A stretch of DNA of 64,000 bases from Glycomyces algeriensis (lineage in GTDB: Bacteria > Actinomycetota > Actinomycetes > Mycobacteriales > Micromonosporaceae), in the NCBI RefSeq assembly GCF_027622855.1, contig NZ_JAPZVR010000003.1:397148-461147 (forward strand), given 5' to 3'. Position 1 is the first letter of the stretch; each line of letters starts with the position of its first letter. The notes under the pieces are model-generated. The model saw only the letters and a list, made by a program, of their open reading frames with translations, searched no databases and was not told the DNA's origin. Shown piece by piece: positions 54,940 through 64,000 of this stretch. The position numbers and the translations under genes are program-made.

Positions 54940-56080
54940 GGGTCGGAGCCCCTTCTTGCTGCTGAATGAGTTCGATCAGGCGGTCGAACAGGTAGTCGGC
55001 GTCGTGCGGCCCGCCGGCGGCCTCGGGGTGGTACTGCACGGAGTAGGCGGGCGCGTCGAGGCAGGTGAGGCCTTCGACGACGTCGTCGTTGAGGCAGACG
55101 TGGCTCACCTGGACGCGGCCGAACTCGGTCGCGAAGAACTCGCCGCTCTCTCCCTCCAAAACCGGCGGGGCCTTCAGGGCGAAGCCGTGGTTGTGGGCGG
55201 TGATCTCGATCTTGTTGGTGTGGCGGTCGAGCACCGGCTGGTTGATGCCGCGGTGGCCGAACTTGAGCTTGTAGGTCTCCAGGCCCAGGGCGCGGCCCAG
55301 GATCTGGTTGCCGAAGCAGATGCCGAAGACCGGGACCTTGCGCCGCAGGAGTTCGCGGGTGAGCGCGATCTGGTGGTCGGCGGTGGCGGGGTCGCCGGGG
55401 CCGTTGGAGAGGAACACCGCGTCGGGGTTCCCCGAAAGCACCTGCTCGATCTCGGCGGTGGCGGGGAAGACCGTGGTGGTGATCCCGCGCTCGGCGAGGC
55501 GGCGCGGCGTGTTCCGCTTGATGCCCAGGTCGAGGGCCGCGACCTTGTACCGCGGCTCCTTGGCCTCGTACGTGTAGGGCTCGGCGGTGGTCACGGCGCC
55601 GACGTGGTTGGCGCCGGCCATGTGCGGGGTGGCGCGGACTTTCTCCAGGAGCGCGGGCACGTCGGTGCTGCGCGAGGAGATGCCGACGCGCATGGCCCCG
55701 GCCTCGCGCAGGTGGCGGGTGAGCGCGCGGGTGTCGACGCCGCTGATGCCCACGATGCCCTGGGACGCGAGCTCGTCCTCGAGGCCGCGCTTGGAGCGCC
55801 AGTTGGAGGCGGTGCGGGCGGGGTCGCGCACGACGTACCCGGCGACCCAGATGCGGCGGGACTCGTCGTCCTCGTCGTTCCAGCCGGTGTTGCCGATCTG
55901 CGGGGCGGTCTGGGCGACGACCTGGCCGTAGTAGGACGGGTCGGTGAGGGTCTCCTGGTAGCCGGTCATGCCGGTGGAGAAGACCGCTTCACCGAAGGTC
56001 TCGCCGACCGAGCCGTAGGCCTCGCCGCGGAAGACGCGGCCGTCCTCGAGTACGAGGATCGCTGGTGCTCTGCTGCTCAT
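54932..56080 (-). CDS. carA: carbamoyl-phosphate synthase small subunit
   Basis: Glutaminase subunit that feeds ammonia to CarB. It has 382 residues: an N-terminal CPSase_sm domain with [17 protein letters not shown], and a C-terminal class I glutamine amidotransferase. The catalytic Cys lies in GICFGNQ (usual GICLGHQ) and the His in YHPEA. It overlaps pyrC by 4 bp and carB by 8 bp. Confidence 0.97.
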
Positions 56081-57390
56081 TCGGACGTCTCCTCTGCAAT
56101 TTTGCCGTTCAGCACGGTGGCGCGTCCGCGAAGGAACGTCGCCTGGACGGTGACCGGGAGCTCCATCCCGGCGTAGGGGGTGTTGCGCGACAGGGACGCG
56201 AGGCCTTCGGGGACGACGGTCCAGGTCGCGGCGGGGTCCACGAGGGTGAAGTTCGCTTCGGCCCCCGGCTGCGGGTCGCGGCCGTGGGCCTCGAGGCCCG
56301 CGATGCGCGCGGGCGTGCGCGAGGTGCGCTCGGCGAGCACATCCCAGTCCACGTCAGAGGGCCCGCCGAGGGCGAGGACGCTGATCGAGAGCGCGGTCTC
56401 GAGCCCGAGCATCCCGGGGCGGGCGGCGGCCCACTCGCACTCCTTGTCCTGCGGGGCGTGCGGGGCGTGGTCGGTCGCGACGGCGTCGATGACGCCCTCG
56501 GCGAGCGCGGCCCGCAGCACCTCGACGTCGGCGCCGCGGCGCAGCGGCGGGTTGACCTTGTACACCGGGTCGTAGGAGCGCGCGGCCTCGTCGGTGAGGA
56601 GGAGGTGGTGCGGGCAGACCTCGGCGGTCACCTTCGCGCCGCGGGCCTTCGCCTCGCGGATGATGTCCACCGAGCGGGCGGTGGAGACGTGGCAGAAGTG
56701 GACGCGCGCGCCGGTGTACTCGGCGAGGAGCACGTCGCGGGCGATGATGGCCTCTTCGGCGACCGAGGGCCAGCCGGGCAGGCCGAGCTCGGCCGAGACG
56801 GCGCCCTCGTTCATCTGGGCGCCTTCGGTGAGCCGCGGCTCCTCGGCGTGCTGGGCGATGAGCCCGCCGAAGGTCTTCACGTACTCGAGGGCGCGGCGCA
56901 TGAGCACCGGGTCGTGCACGCAGTGGCCGTCGTCGGAGAACATGCGGACCTGCGCGGCGGACTGGGCCATCGCGCCGATCTCGGCGAGCCGCTTGCCTTC
57001 GAGGCCGACCGAGACGGCGCCGATGGGCTGCACGTCGGCGTAGCCGGCGGCGCGGCCGAGCGCGGCGACCTGCTCGACGACCCCGGCCGTGTCGGCCACG
57101 GGGTAGGAGTTCGCCATGGCGCACACCGCGGTGTAGCCGCCCTTGGCGGCGGCGCGGGTGCCGGAGAGGACGGTTTCGGCGTCCTCGCGGCCGGGCTCGC
57201 GCAGGTGGGTGTGGAGGTCGACGAGGCCGGGCAGGAGCACCAGGCCGTCGGCGTCGACCACGTCGGCGTCCTTTACGGACACGGCACCGACTTCGGCCAC
57301 GCGGCCGTCGCGGACCAGGACGTCCTGTCGTCCCTTGCCGACGATGTCGGCGCCCTTGATCAGGGTGGCACGGTTCAGCGGGTCGCTCAC
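56077..57390 (-). CDS. pyrC: dihydroorotase
   Basis: Cyclises carbamoyl aspartate to dihydroorotate. It has 437 residues, a zinc amidohydrolase TIM barrel. The metal ligands [15 protein letters not shown], and ATDHAPH are present, and the bridging position is the Asp in MFSDDG. The GTG at 57390 overlaps the pyrB stop. A longer reading upstream overlaps pyrB and is rejected. Confidence 0.96.
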   Translation of the reverse strand: MSDPLNRATLIKGADIVGKGRQDVLVRDGRVAEVGAVSVKDADVVDADGLVLLPGLVDLHTHLREPGREDAETVLSGTRAAAKGGYTAVCAMANSYPVADTAGVVEQVAALGRAAGYADVQPIGAVSVGLEGKRLAEIGAMAQSAAQVRMFSDDGHCVHDPVLMRRALEYVKTFGGLIAQHAEEPRLTEGAQMNEGAVSAELGLPGWPSVAEEAIIARDVLLAEYTGARVHFCHVSTARSVDIIREAKARGAKVTAEVCPHHLLLTDEAARSYDPVYKVNPPLRRGADVEVLRAALAEGVIDAVATDHAPHAPQDKECEWAAARPGMLGLETALSISVLALGGPSDVDWDVLAERTSRTPARIAGLEAHGRDPQPGAEANFTLVDPAATWTVVPEGLASLSRNTPYAGMELPVTVQATFLRGRATVLNGKIAEETSE

Positions 57391-58307
57391 TTGCTCTCTC
57401 CGTTCGTCAGCAGGAGGTAGAGGACGGCCATGCGGACCCACACGCCGTTGGTCACCTGCTCGGTGATGGTGGCGCGGGGCGAGTCGGCGACGGCGGCGGC
57501 GATCTCCATGCCGCGGTTCATCGGCCCGGGGTGCATGACGATCGCGTGGTCGGGCATGAGCGCCAGGCGGCGCTCGTCGAGCCCGTAGAGGCGCGAGTAC
57601 TCGTTCGCGGTCGGGAAGAACGCGGCGTTCTGGCGCTCGTGCTGGACGCGGAGCATCATGACCGCGTCCACGCCCTTGAGGCTGGCGTCGAGGTCGTAGC
57701 CGATCTCGACGGGCCAGTCGTCGATGTCCTTGGGCAGCAGCGTGGGCGGGCCCACGAGGCGCACGTTCGCGCCGAGCTTGGCGAGCAGCCAGATGTTGGA
57801 GCGGGCCACGCGCGAGTGGAGGATGTCCCCCACGATCGCCACGGTGCGCCCCTCGATGCCGCCGAGGCGCTTCTTCATCGTGTACGCGTCGAGCAGGGCC
57901 TGCGTCGGGTGGGCGTGCGTGCCGTCCCCGGCGTTGAGCACCGCGCCGTCGAGCCATTCGGTGAGCCGCTGCGGGGCCCCGGCGGCCGGGTGGCGGATGA
58001 CCACCGCGTCGGCGCCCATGGCCTGCAGGGTGAGCGCCGTGTCGCGCAGGCTCTCGCCTTTGTTGACGCTCGAGGTCTTGGCCGCGAAGTTCACGACGTC
58101 GGCGGAGAGCCGCTTGGCGGCGGTCTCGAAGGAGGTGCGGGTGCGCGTGGAGTCCTCGTAGAAGAGGTTCACGACGGTGCGCCCGCGCAGCGCCGGGAGC
58201 TTCGGGACCTCGCGGCCGGTGACCGCGTCGGCCATCTGCTGCGTGACGTCGAGGATGAGCTCGGCGTCCTCGCGGGTGAGTTCCTTGGTGGTGAGCAGGT
58301 GCTTCAT
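57387..58307 (-). CDS. pyrB: aspartate carbamoyltransferase catalytic chain
   Basis: First committed pyrimidine step. It has 306 residues. The carbamoyl-phosphate motif [13 protein letters not shown], the [11 protein letters not shown] segment and HPGPMNRG are conserved. No pyrI is nearby, so control is through PyrR rather than a regulatory chain. Its ATG overlaps the pyrR stop by 4 bp. Confidence 0.97.
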   Translation of the reverse strand: MKHLLTTKELTREDAELILDVTQQMADAVTGREVPKLPALRGRTVVNLFYEDSTRTRTSFETAAKRLSADVVNFAAKTSSVNKGESLRDTALTLQAMGADAVVIRHPAAGAPQRLTEWLDGAVLNAGDGTHAHPTQALLDAYTMKKRLGGIEGRTVAIVGDILHSRVARSNIWLLAKLGANVRLVGPPTLLPKDIDDWPVEIGYDLDASLKGVDAVMMLRVQHERQNAAFFPTANEYSRLYGLDERRLALMPDHAIVMHPGPMNRGMEIAAAVADSPRATITEQVTNGVWVRMAVLYLLLTNGESK

Positions 58308-58882
58308 CGTTCGCGGCCTCCGGTCAGGATTACCGCGTCGAGATCGTCGTACTCGGTCAGGCGCACTGAGACGGACTCGTCGCGCGCGGTGGGGATGTTC
58401 TTGCCGACGTAGTCGGCGCGGATCGGCAGCTCGCGGTGGCCGCGGTCGACCAGGATGGCGAGCTGGACGCTCGCGGGGCGGCCGAGGTCGTAGAGCGCGT
58501 TGAGCGCGGCGCGCACCGTGCGCCCGGAGTAGAGGACGTCGTCGACGAGGATGATGCGCTGGTCGTCGACCCCGCCCGGCGGCAGCTCGGTCGGGCCGAG
58601 GGCCCGGAGCGCGTTGCGGCGCAGGTCGTCGCGGTAGAGCGTGATGTCGAGGGTCCCGGCGGGGACGTCCAGGTCGGCGAAGCGGCGGATGCGGTCGGCG
58701 AGCCGGCCGGCCAGCGCCACGCCGCGGGTGGGGATGCCCAGGAGCATCGTGTCCGGGGCGCCCTTGGTCTTCTCGAGGATCTGGTGGGCGATGCGGTCGA
58801 GGATGCGGCCGATGTCATCGGCCGAGAGGATCTGCTTGCCCGACGGGTCTTCCTCTGACTGCCTGAGGGCAGGGGAAACCAC
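58304..58882 (-). CDS. pyrR: PyrR, pyrimidine operon regulator / uracil phosphoribosyltransferase
   Basis: 192 residues. The PRPP-binding loop [14 protein letters not shown] and the flexible loop (DITLYRDD) are typical. PyrR binds a loop in pyr mRNA when UMP is high, and has minor UPRT activity. It is the first gene of the operon. The GTG at 58882 follows AAGGAGG, and a PyrR-binding motif lies directly 5' of that ribosome site. Confidence 0.97.
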   Translation of the reverse strand: MVSPALRQSEEDPSGKQILSADDIGRILDRIAHQILEKTKGAPDTMLLGIPTRGVALAGRLADRIRRFADLDVPAGTLDITLYRDDLRRNALRALGPTELPPGGVDDQRIILVDDVLYSGRTVRAALNALYDLGRPASVQLAILVDRGHRELPIRADYVGKNIPTARDESVSVRLTEYDDLDAVILTGGRER

Positions 58883-58884
58883 GC

Positions 58885-58920
58885 GAACCTCCTTCTCCGC
58901 CTCACTGGACGGTCTGTTAA
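58885..58920 (-). promoter_or_regulatory. PyrR-binding RNA element overlapping the pyrR ribosome site
   Basis: On the minus strand the leader reads GTCCAGTGAGGCGGAGAAGG, which agrees with the PyrR consensus UCCNGNGAGGYU except for its last base and closely matches the Bacillus binding loop. The core is at 58898-58909, next to AAGGAGG (58888-58894). Binding would block translation, as shown for mycobacterial pyrR. Confidence 0.82.
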
Positions 58921-58941
58921 AGAACGGTTTCGTCGCGCCTC

Positions 58942-58970
58942 ATGCTACGCCGCCGGTGACGGAGCGTAAA
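58942..58970 (-). promoter_or_regulatory. promoter of the pyr operon
   Basis: -35 TTTACG (58965-58970) and -10 TAGCAT (58942-58947), both on the minus strand, with a 17-bp spacer. The start of transcription would be near 58935, giving a leader of about 50 nt that contains the PyrR element. Confidence 0.7.
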
Positions 58971-59091
58971 GGGTGATCCCAAAACGGCAGGGTCGGTAGC
59001 GGCATTGATGTCGGGTTATATATGGTTTGCCGGGCGGTTGCGAGGGGTTCACGCGACGAAGAACACTGTTTGGGGGCACCCCACCGGCCGA

Positions 59092-59120
59092 TGGTCACCG
59101 ACCGTAGTCAACAATAGGAT
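59092..59120 (+). promoter_or_regulatory. candidate bldD promoter
   Basis: TGGTCA (59092-59097), 17-bp spacer, TAGGAT (59115-59120), about 35 bp upstream of the ATG. The -35 overlaps GGTCAC, a BldD-type half-site, in line with known autoregulation of bldD in Streptomyces. An AT-rich TTATATAT further upstream (about 59016) could hold a second promoter. Confidence 0.5.
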
Positions 59121-59154
59121 TCCTCTCGTACCGAAAATTGGAGTTGATCCCAGC

Positions 59155-59655
59155 ATGGCGACATCTGACTACGCCAAGGCGCTCGGCAACCGGCTGCGTG
59201 ACATCCGCATGCAGCAGGGGCTGTCGCTGCAAGGCGTCGAGGACAAGTCCGGCGGCAAGTGGAAGGCCGTCGTCATCGGTTCCTACGAGCGAGGCGACCG
59301 GTCGATCACCGTGAGCCGTCTTGCCGAACTGGCCGACTTCTACCGGATCCCCGTGTCGGAGCTGCTTCCCGAGGGCGTGCCGCTCCCGGTCGAGCAGGCC
59401 GAGAAGATCGTCCTCAACCTCGAGGCGCTGTACGACCACCCGGACTCCGAGCTGGAGCACGTCGCCAAGCTCGCGCGCTCCATCCAGCAGCGCCGCGGCG
59501 ACTACAACGGCCGGATCCTCTCGATCCGCGCCGACGACCTCTACACCCTGGCCGTGGTCTACTCGACCACGCCTTCGGGCCTGATCGAGAAGCTCGAGGA
59601 CTTCGGCGTTCTCGTGCACGACCTCCAGGCGTTCTTCGCCTCGGAAGCCGAATAG
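59155..59655 (+). CDS. bldD: BldD developmental regulator
   Basis: 166 residues. An N-terminal XRE-type DNA-binding domain (about 1-75; LRDIRMQQGLSLQGVEDKSGGKWKAVVIGSYERGDRSI) precedes a C-terminal domain (about 90-166) that in Streptomyces dimerises on tetrameric c-di-GMP. It is a master repressor of sporulation genes there. The c-di-GMP motif RGD...RxxDD is visible as RGDYNGRILSIRADDL. The start at 59155 is the conserved MATSDYAKALGNRLR; frames further upstream are noncoding. Confidence 0.96.
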   Translation: MATSDYAKALGNRLRDIRMQQGLSLQGVEDKSGGKWKAVVIGSYERGDRSITVSRLAELADFYRIPVSELLPEGVPLPVEQAEKIVLNLEALYDHPDSELEHVAKLARSIQQRRGDYNGRILSIRADDLYTLAVVYSTTPSGLIEKLEDFGVLVHDLQAFFASEAE

Positions 59656-59675
59656 GTTCCTCCGGAGTACGGATG

Positions 59676-59708
59676 AAGCCGGGCCTCCCCAAGAGGGAGA
59701 CCCGGCTT
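59676..59708. terminator. terminator between bldD and nusB
   Basis: AAGCCGGGCCTCCC / GGGAGACCCGGCTT, 14-bp stem with one mismatch, followed by TTCGCG. It serves the convergent bldD and nusB transcripts. Confidence 0.85.
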
Positions 59709-59723
59709 TCGCGCTGTGTCCGG

Positions 59724-60167
59724 CTAGCGGTCCCGGGCGGCGGCGTCGAGGACGGCGTTCACGAACGAGGTGTCGTCCGAGGAGCCGATCTGCAGCGCCA
59801 CGCGCATGGCCTCCTTGATGGCCACGGCGGTGTCGACGTCGTCGACGTGGCGGATCTCGTAGAGGGCCACGCGCAGGACGTTCCGGTCGACGGCGGGCAT
59901 GCGCTCGACGGACCAGCTGGTGGAGGCCTTGCCGAGCACGGCGTCCAGTTCGTCCAGGTGCTGGGCGACGCCGCGCACGAGCTGCTCGGCGTACGCCGGG
60001 AGGCGCGGCGCCTCCGGGTCCTTGAAGGCCCGGTCGGCGCGCTCGGCGAGGACCTTGGAGGGCTCGGTGTCGCGGCTCTCGGCTTCGTACAGGATCTCGA
60101 CGGCCCGCATCCGCCACTTGGTGCGGGCGGTCAGCCGGTCGGGGTTGCTGCTGCTCTGGGTCCCCAC
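59724..60167 (-). CDS. nusB: transcription antitermination protein NusB
   Basis: 147 residues, the all-helical NusB fold: ARTKWRMRAVEILYEAE at the start and MPAVDRNVLRVALYEIRHVDDVDTAVAIKEAMRVAL in the second half. It joins NusE and boxA RNA in rRNA antitermination. It lies 2 bp after efp and ends the aro-efp-nusB operon. Confidence 0.95.
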   Translation of the reverse strand: MGTQSSSNPDRLTARTKWRMRAVEILYEAESRDTEPSKVLAERADRAFKDPEAPRLPAYAEQLVRGVAQHLDELDAVLGKASTSWSVERMPAVDRNVLRVALYEIRHVDDVDTAVAIKEAMRVALQIGSSDDTSFVNAVLDAAARDR

Positions 60168-60169
60168 GC

Positions 60170-60727
60170 CTATGCCCGGGAGAGGTACTTGCCGTCGCGG
60201 GTGTCGACCTTGATCTTCTCGCCGTTGTCGATGAACAGCGGCACGAGGACCTGCGCGCCCGTCTCGACGGTGGCGGGCTTGGTGCCGCCGGAGGAGCGGT
60301 CGCCCTGGAGGCCCGGCTCGGTGTAGGTGATGGTGAGCTCGACCGAGGCGGGGAGCTCGACGTAGAGGACCTTGCCCTCGTGCTGCGCGACCGTGGCGTC
60401 GGAGTTCTCGAGGAGGAACTTGGCGGCGTCGCCGACGACACCGGGGCCGACCGGGATCTGGTCGTAGGTGTCGGTGTCCATGAAGACGAAGTCGTCGCCT
60501 TCCTTGTACAGGAAGGTCATGTTGCGGCGGTCGACGTTCGCGGTCTCGACCTTGGTGCCGGCGTTGAAGGTCTTGTCGACGATCTTGCCCGAGGGGATCT
60601 GCTTGAGCGTGGTGCGCACGAACGCCGGGCCCTTGCCGGGCTTGACGTGCTGGAATTCCTGCACCTGCCAGAGCTGGCCCTCCAGGTTGAGCACCAGGCC
60701 GTTCTTGAGGTCGTTCGTGGATGCCAC
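60170..60727 (-). CDS. efp: translation elongation factor P
   Basis: 185 residues, three OB-like barrels. The tip loop is [12 protein letters not shown] with Lys32 at the position that other bacteria modify; the actinobacterial form usually works without EpmA-type modification. It relieves stalling at proline runs. A 113-bp gap with no clear feature separates it from aroQ. Confidence 0.96.
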   Translation of the reverse strand: MASTNDLKNGLVLNLEGQLWQVQEFQHVKPGKGPAFVRTTLKQIPSGKIVDKTFNAGTKVETANVDRRNMTFLYKEGDDFVFMDTDTYDQIPVGPGVVGDAAKFLLENSDATVAQHEGKVLYVELPASVELTITYTEPGLQGDRSSGGTKPATVETGAQVLVPLFIDNGEKIKVDTRDGKYLSRA

Positions 60728-60840
60728 GGGCGTTCGTCTCTTTCGGTTGAGGTTCTGTCTGGGCCGACCGTCAATGGTAGCGGGCGGCCCGGCTGGTCAG
60801 GGCTGCGGCCGCTCCGGCTGTGGTGGGCGGCGCAGCGGTT

Positions 60841-61263
60841 TCATGCCGCGATGAAGCGGAGCGCGGCGGTGTAGCCGCTCGGGCCGAGACCCGCGATGAC
60901 GCCGGCGGCGTGGGCCGACACGTACGAGTGGTGGCGGAACGGTTCGCGCTTGTGCACGTTGGAGAGGTGGACCTCGACGAGCGGGGCGGTCAGCTGCGCG
61001 CAGGCGTCGCCGACCGCGACCGAGGTGTGCGTCCAGGCGGCGGCGTTGAGCACGACCGGGTACTCGTTGTCGGCCGCCTCGTGCAGCCACTCCAGGAGTT
61101 CGCCCTCGTGGTTGGTCTGGCGGAAGTCGACCTCCAGGCCCAGTTCCTTGCCGGTCGTCACGCACAGCGCTTCGAGGTCGGCGAGCGTCTGGGAGCCGTA
61201 GACGGCGGGCTCCCGCTTGCCGAGCCGGTTGAGGTTGGGGCCGTTGAGCACCAAGGTCTTCAT
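60841..61263 (-). CDS. aroQ: 3-dehydroquinate dehydratase, type II
   Basis: Third shikimate-pathway step. It has 140 residues, a flavodoxin-like dodecameric enzyme. [16 protein letters not shown] carries the active Tyr; NAAAWTHTS and [16 protein letters not shown] carry the substrate-binding residues and the catalytic His. Its ATG overlaps the aroKB stop (ATGA). Confidence 0.96.
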   Translation of the reverse strand: MKTLVLNGPNLNRLGKREPAVYGSQTLADLEALCVTTGKELGLEVDFRQTNHEGELLEWLHEAADNEYPVVLNAAAWTHTSVAVGDACAQLTAPLVEVHLSNVHKREPFRHHSYVSAHAAGVIAGLGPSGYTAALRFIAA

Positions 61264-62816
61264 GCGGTCAGCCTCTCATAGGCCTCGCGCTGCTGGTCGG
61301 CGGTCACGTCGTCCACCACGACCGGTTCGGCCAGCGCGTCGAGGAGCACGAACCGCTGGGTGGCGCCGACGTTCTTCTTGTCGATCTTCATGACCTTGAG
61401 GAGGTCGTCCCAGCGTCCGGGCTCGTACGTGGTCGGCAGTCCGAGCGAGGCGAGCACCGTCTTCGTGCGTTCGACGAGGTCGACGCGGCCGGTGAGGGCG
61501 TTCAGGTGCGCGGTGTAGACCATGCCGACGGCGACGGCGTCGCCGTGGCGCCAGCGGTAGTGCTCGAGCTTCTCGATCGCGTGGGCGAAGGTGTGCCCGT
61601 AGTTGAGGATGGCGCGCAGGCCCCCCTCTTTGAGGTCGGAGCCGACGACGTCGGCCTTGACGGCGATGGCGCGCTCGACGAGTTCGGCGACGACCGGGTT
61701 CGCGGCGTCGAGGGCCGCTTCGGGGTCGGCTTCGACGAGGTCGAGGATCACCGGGTCGCTGATGAACCCGGCCTTGACGACCTCGGCGAGTCCGGCCGCG
61801 AGGTCGCGGCGAGGCAAGGTGGTGAAGTGGTCGAGGTCGACCAGGACCGCGCGGGGCGGGTGGAAGGCGCCGACGAGGTTCTTGCCTGCGGCGGTGTTGA
61901 CGCCGGTCTTGCCGCCCACGGCGGCGTCGACCGCGCCGAGCAGCGAGGTGGGGACGTGGACGACGGCGACGCCGCGCAGCCAGCAGGCGGCGACGAATCC
62001 GGCGAGGTCGGTGACCGCGCCTCCGCCGACGCCGACGACGAGGTCGGTGCGGGTGAAGCCTTCGGCCCCGAGGGCCTCCCAGACCTGCTCGGCGACGCTG
62101 ACGGTCTTGCCGTCCTCGGCGTCGGGCAGTTCCATGAGGGTGGCCTCGACGCCGTCGGGACACAGGGCGCCGACGCGTTCGGCGAGCTCGGCGGTGCTCG
62201 CGGTGTGGAGCACGGCGACCCGGGCGGCCCTGCCGAGGAACTCGGGGAGCCTGTCGGTGGTGCCGCGTCCGATGAGGACCGGGTAGGGCTGCTCGGCGTC
62301 GTTCACGGTGACCGTGGCGACGGCGAGCTTCGCGACGATCTCGGCGGTCAGGTCGTCCACGTCCCTTCCGGTGGTGTCGATCGCGAAGGTCTCGACCTCG
62401 CGGTAGAGCGGCAGGCGCTCGTCCATGAGGCGCCGGAGCGTGGCGCGCGGGTTCACCTGCAGGAGCGGGCGGCCCTTGTCTATCTCGGTGCGCTTCACGG
62501 CTTCGCCGAGGCCCACTTCGAGGTGGACGACGGTGGCGTCGGCGAGGAGCTTGCGGGTGGCCTCGGCGAGGACGGCGCCGCCGCCGAGCGCGAGGACGCC
62601 GTCGTGCTCGGCCACGGCCCGGCGCACGGCTTCGCGTTCGAGCGCGCGGAAGTGCTCCTCGCCCTCGTCGATGAAGATGTCCGGGATCGGCTTGCCGGCG
62701 GCGTCGGCGATGTCGGCGTCGGCGTCGCGGAACGGCGCGTCGAGCGCGGCGGCCAGCGCCCGGCCGATGGTGGTCTTGCCCGAGCCCGGGGGTCCGACAA
62801 TGACGACGAGCGCCAC
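61260..62816 (-). CDS. aroKB: fused shikimate kinase / 3-dehydroquinate synthase
   Basis: 518 residues in one frame with no stop or ribosome site between the halves. Residues 1-165 are shikimate kinase: P-loop GPPGSGKTT (8-16), LGGGAVL (about 77-83) and the RPLL lid. Residues 170-518 are Aro[37 protein letters not shown], and the metal His in [11 protein letters not shown]. The kinase thus joins the fifth to the second pathway step. The GTG at 62816 overlaps the aroC stop by one base. An internal GTG near residue 171 lacks a ribosome site, so separate AroB is unlikely. Confidence 0.92.
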   Translation of the reverse strand: MALVVIVGPPGSGKTTIGRALAAALDAPFRDADADIADAAGKPIPDIFIDEGEEHFRALEREAVRRAVAEHDGVLALGGGAVLAEATRKLLADATVVHLEVGLGEAVKRTEIDKGRPLLQVNPRATLRRLMDERLPLYREVETFAIDTTGRDVDDLTAEIVAKLAVATVTVNDAEQPYPVLIGRGTTDRLPEFLGRAARVAVLHTASTAELAERVGALCPDGVEATLMELPDAEDGKTVSVAEQVWEALGAEGFTRTDLVVGVGGGAVTDLAGFVAACWLRGVAVVHVPTSLLGAVDAAVGGKTGVNTAAGKNLVGAFHPPRAVLVDLDHFTTLPRRDLAAGLAEVVKAGFISDPVILDLVEADPEAALDAANPVVAELVERAIAVKADVVGSDLKEGGLRAILNYGHTFAHAIEKLEHYRWRHGDAVAVGMVYTAHLNALTGRVDLVERTKTVLASLGLPTTYEPGRWDDLLKVMKIDKKNVGATQRFVLLDALAEPVVVDDVTADQQREAYERLTA

Positions 62817-63994
62817 TACTTCACCCGCAGGTGTTCGATGTACTGCTCGAAGTTGCGTCGGGATTCGGCGACCGAGTCGCCGCCGAACTTCTCCAGGGCC
62901 GCTTCGGCGAGGACGTAGGCGACCATGTGCTCGGCGACGACGGCCCCAGCGGGGACCGCGCAGACGTCGGAGCGCTGGTTGATGGCCTCGGCCGCTTCGC
63001 CGGTGACGGTGTCGATGGTGCGCAGCGGGCGCGTGAGCGAGGAGATCGGCTTGAGCATCGCGGAGACGCGGAGCGGCTGGCCGGTGGTGATGCCGCCTTC
63101 GAGGCCGCCGGCGCGGTCGGTGAGGCGCTGGACGCCGTCGGGGCCGGGCACGATCTCGTCGTGCGCGGAGGAGCCGCGGACTGAGGCCTGCATGAGGCCG
63201 TCGCCGATCTCGACGGCCTTGACCGACTGGATCGACATGAGCGCGGTGGCGAGGCGGGCGTCGAGCTTGCGGTCCCACTGGACGTGGGAGCCGAGGCCGG
63301 GCGGGAGGTTGTAGGCGAGGACCTCGACGACGCCGCCGAGGGTGTCGGCGTCCTTCTTGGCGGCGTCGACCTCGGCGACCATGCGGGCGGAGGCCTCGGG
63401 GTCCATGCAGCGCAGCGGGTCGGCGTCGACGGCGTCGAAGTCGTCCGGGGTCGGCACGAGGCCTTCCTTGGCGCGCACCGGGCCGAGGGCCTTGACGTGG
63501 GAGACGATCTCGATGCCGAAGGCCTGCTTGAGGAAGGCCTTCGCGGCGGTGCCACCGGCGACGCGGGCGGCGGTCTCGCGGGCGGAGGCGCGCTCGAGGA
63601 TCGGGCGGGCGTCGTCGTGGTCGTACTTCTGCATGCCGGCGAGGTCGGCGTGGCCGGGGCGCGGGCGGGTGAGCGGGGCGTTGCGGGCGATCCCGGCGAG
63701 TTCGGCCGGGTCGACCGGGTCGGCGGCCATGACGGTCTCCCACTTGGGCCACTCGGAGTTGCCGACGCGGATGGCGACCGGCGAGCCGAGGGTGCGGCCG
63801 TGGCGGACGCCGCCGATGAAGCTGACGGCGTCGGCCTCGAACTTCATGCGGGCGCCGCGGCCGTAACCGAGGCGGCGGCGGGCGAGTTCGGCCGCTACCG
63901 CGCCGGTGGTCAGTTCGATGCCGGCGGGCAGGCCGTCGAGCGTGACCACGAGTTCGGGTCCGTGAGATTCTCCAGCTGTCATCCATCGCAACAC
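62816..63994 (-). CDS. aroC: chorismate synthase
   Basis: Last shikimate step, forming chorismate with reduced FMN. It has 392 residues. The first signature [12 protein letters not shown] is at the N-terminus; [33 protein letters not shown] and the C-terminal [15 protein letters not shown] are intact. The start is a GTG at 63994, only 6 bp from the window edge, so upstream signals cannot be seen. It leads aroC-aroKB-aroQ-efp-nusB. Confidence 0.96.
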   Translation of the reverse strand: MLRWMTAGESHGPELVVTLDGLPAGIELTTGAVAAELARRRLGYGRGARMKFEADAVSFIGGVRHGRTLGSPVAIRVGNSEWPKWETVMAADPVDPAELAGIARNAPLTRPRPGHADLAGMQKYDHDDARPILERASARETAARVAGGTAAKAFLKQAFGIEIVSHVKALGPVRAKEGLVPTPDDFDAVDADPLRCMDPEASARMVAEVDAAKKDADTLGGVVEVLAYNLPPGLGSHVQWDRKLDARLATALMSIQSVKAVEIGDGLMQASVRGSSAHDEIVPGPDGVQRLTDRAGGLEGGITTGQPLRVSAMLKPISSLTRPLRTIDTVTGEAAEAINQRSDVCAVPAGAVVAEHMVAYVLAEAALEKFGGDSVAESRRNFEQYIEHLRVK

Positions 63995-64000
63995 GCCGTC

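Noticed and set aside
62290-62320. Separate aroB gene starting at an internal GTG
   Set aside because: No ribosome site precedes the GTG, and there is no stop between the kinase and synthase parts.

Overview
The window is 64 kb of very GC-rich DNA with a high share of GTG and TTG starts and many 1-4 bp stop/start overlaps. It carries a bldD gene, an actinobacterial integration host factor (mihF), SARP/NB-ARC regulators and WXG100-type secretion substrates. This points to a mycelial or soil actinomycete. The mix of GH6, GH12 and GH2 enzymes with T7SS-like proteins would suit a Glycomyces- or Micromonospora-like organism, but the genus is inference. No tRNA, rRNA, CRISPR array, insertion sequence or replication origin was seen.

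Layout. 1-5.4 kb: a truncated moxR, an alpha/beta hydrolase, two bacterial PH-domain membrane proteins and hisE-hisG, whose 3' end runs into a 28-bp tandem repeat. 5.7-13.7 kb: two glycoside hydrolases, then three small divergent regulator/target modules (TetR/NmrA, MarR/NTF2-like, TetR/VOC), each with a palindrome in its shared promoter, and a GT39-type membrane glycosyltransferase. 13.7-18.1 kb: ribH, ribBA and ribE behind an FMN riboswitch, a REC-GGDEF protein and rpe. 18.3-26.4 kb: a GH6-CBM2 cellulase with a CebR-like operator, a def-fmt-rsmB operon, and a YtrA-type GntR/ABC operon with three paralogous permeases. 26.5-43.4 kb is the accessory part: a SARP-NB-ARC regulator, a YbaB-like protein, a methyltransferase remnant lacking its SAM-binding core, a divergent WXG100/T7SS-like cluster, a NarL-type two-component system, small stress-type proteins, an XRE-NB-ARC-TPR regulator, a 544-residue WXG-like protein and two small membrane proteins. 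43.4-58.9 kb is a housekeeping run on the minus strand: pyrR-pyrB-pyrC-carA-carB-pyrD-pyrF-mihF-gmk-rpoZ-coaBC-metK-priA, opening with a PyrR-binding RNA element. 59.1-64 kb: bldD, then aroC-aroKB-aroQ-efp-nusB on the minus strand.

The most notable items are a family of long imperfect palindromes spread over the window (two full copies sharing a hairpin with compensatory changes, a third relative and several core fragments), the T7SS-like locus with an extreme Lys/Asp/Glu linker, a fused shikimate kinase/dehydroquinate synthase, an in-frame membrane-segment extension upstream of def, a phosphoacceptor Asp-to-Glu change in the REC-GGDEF protein, and several clear operators and RNA switches.
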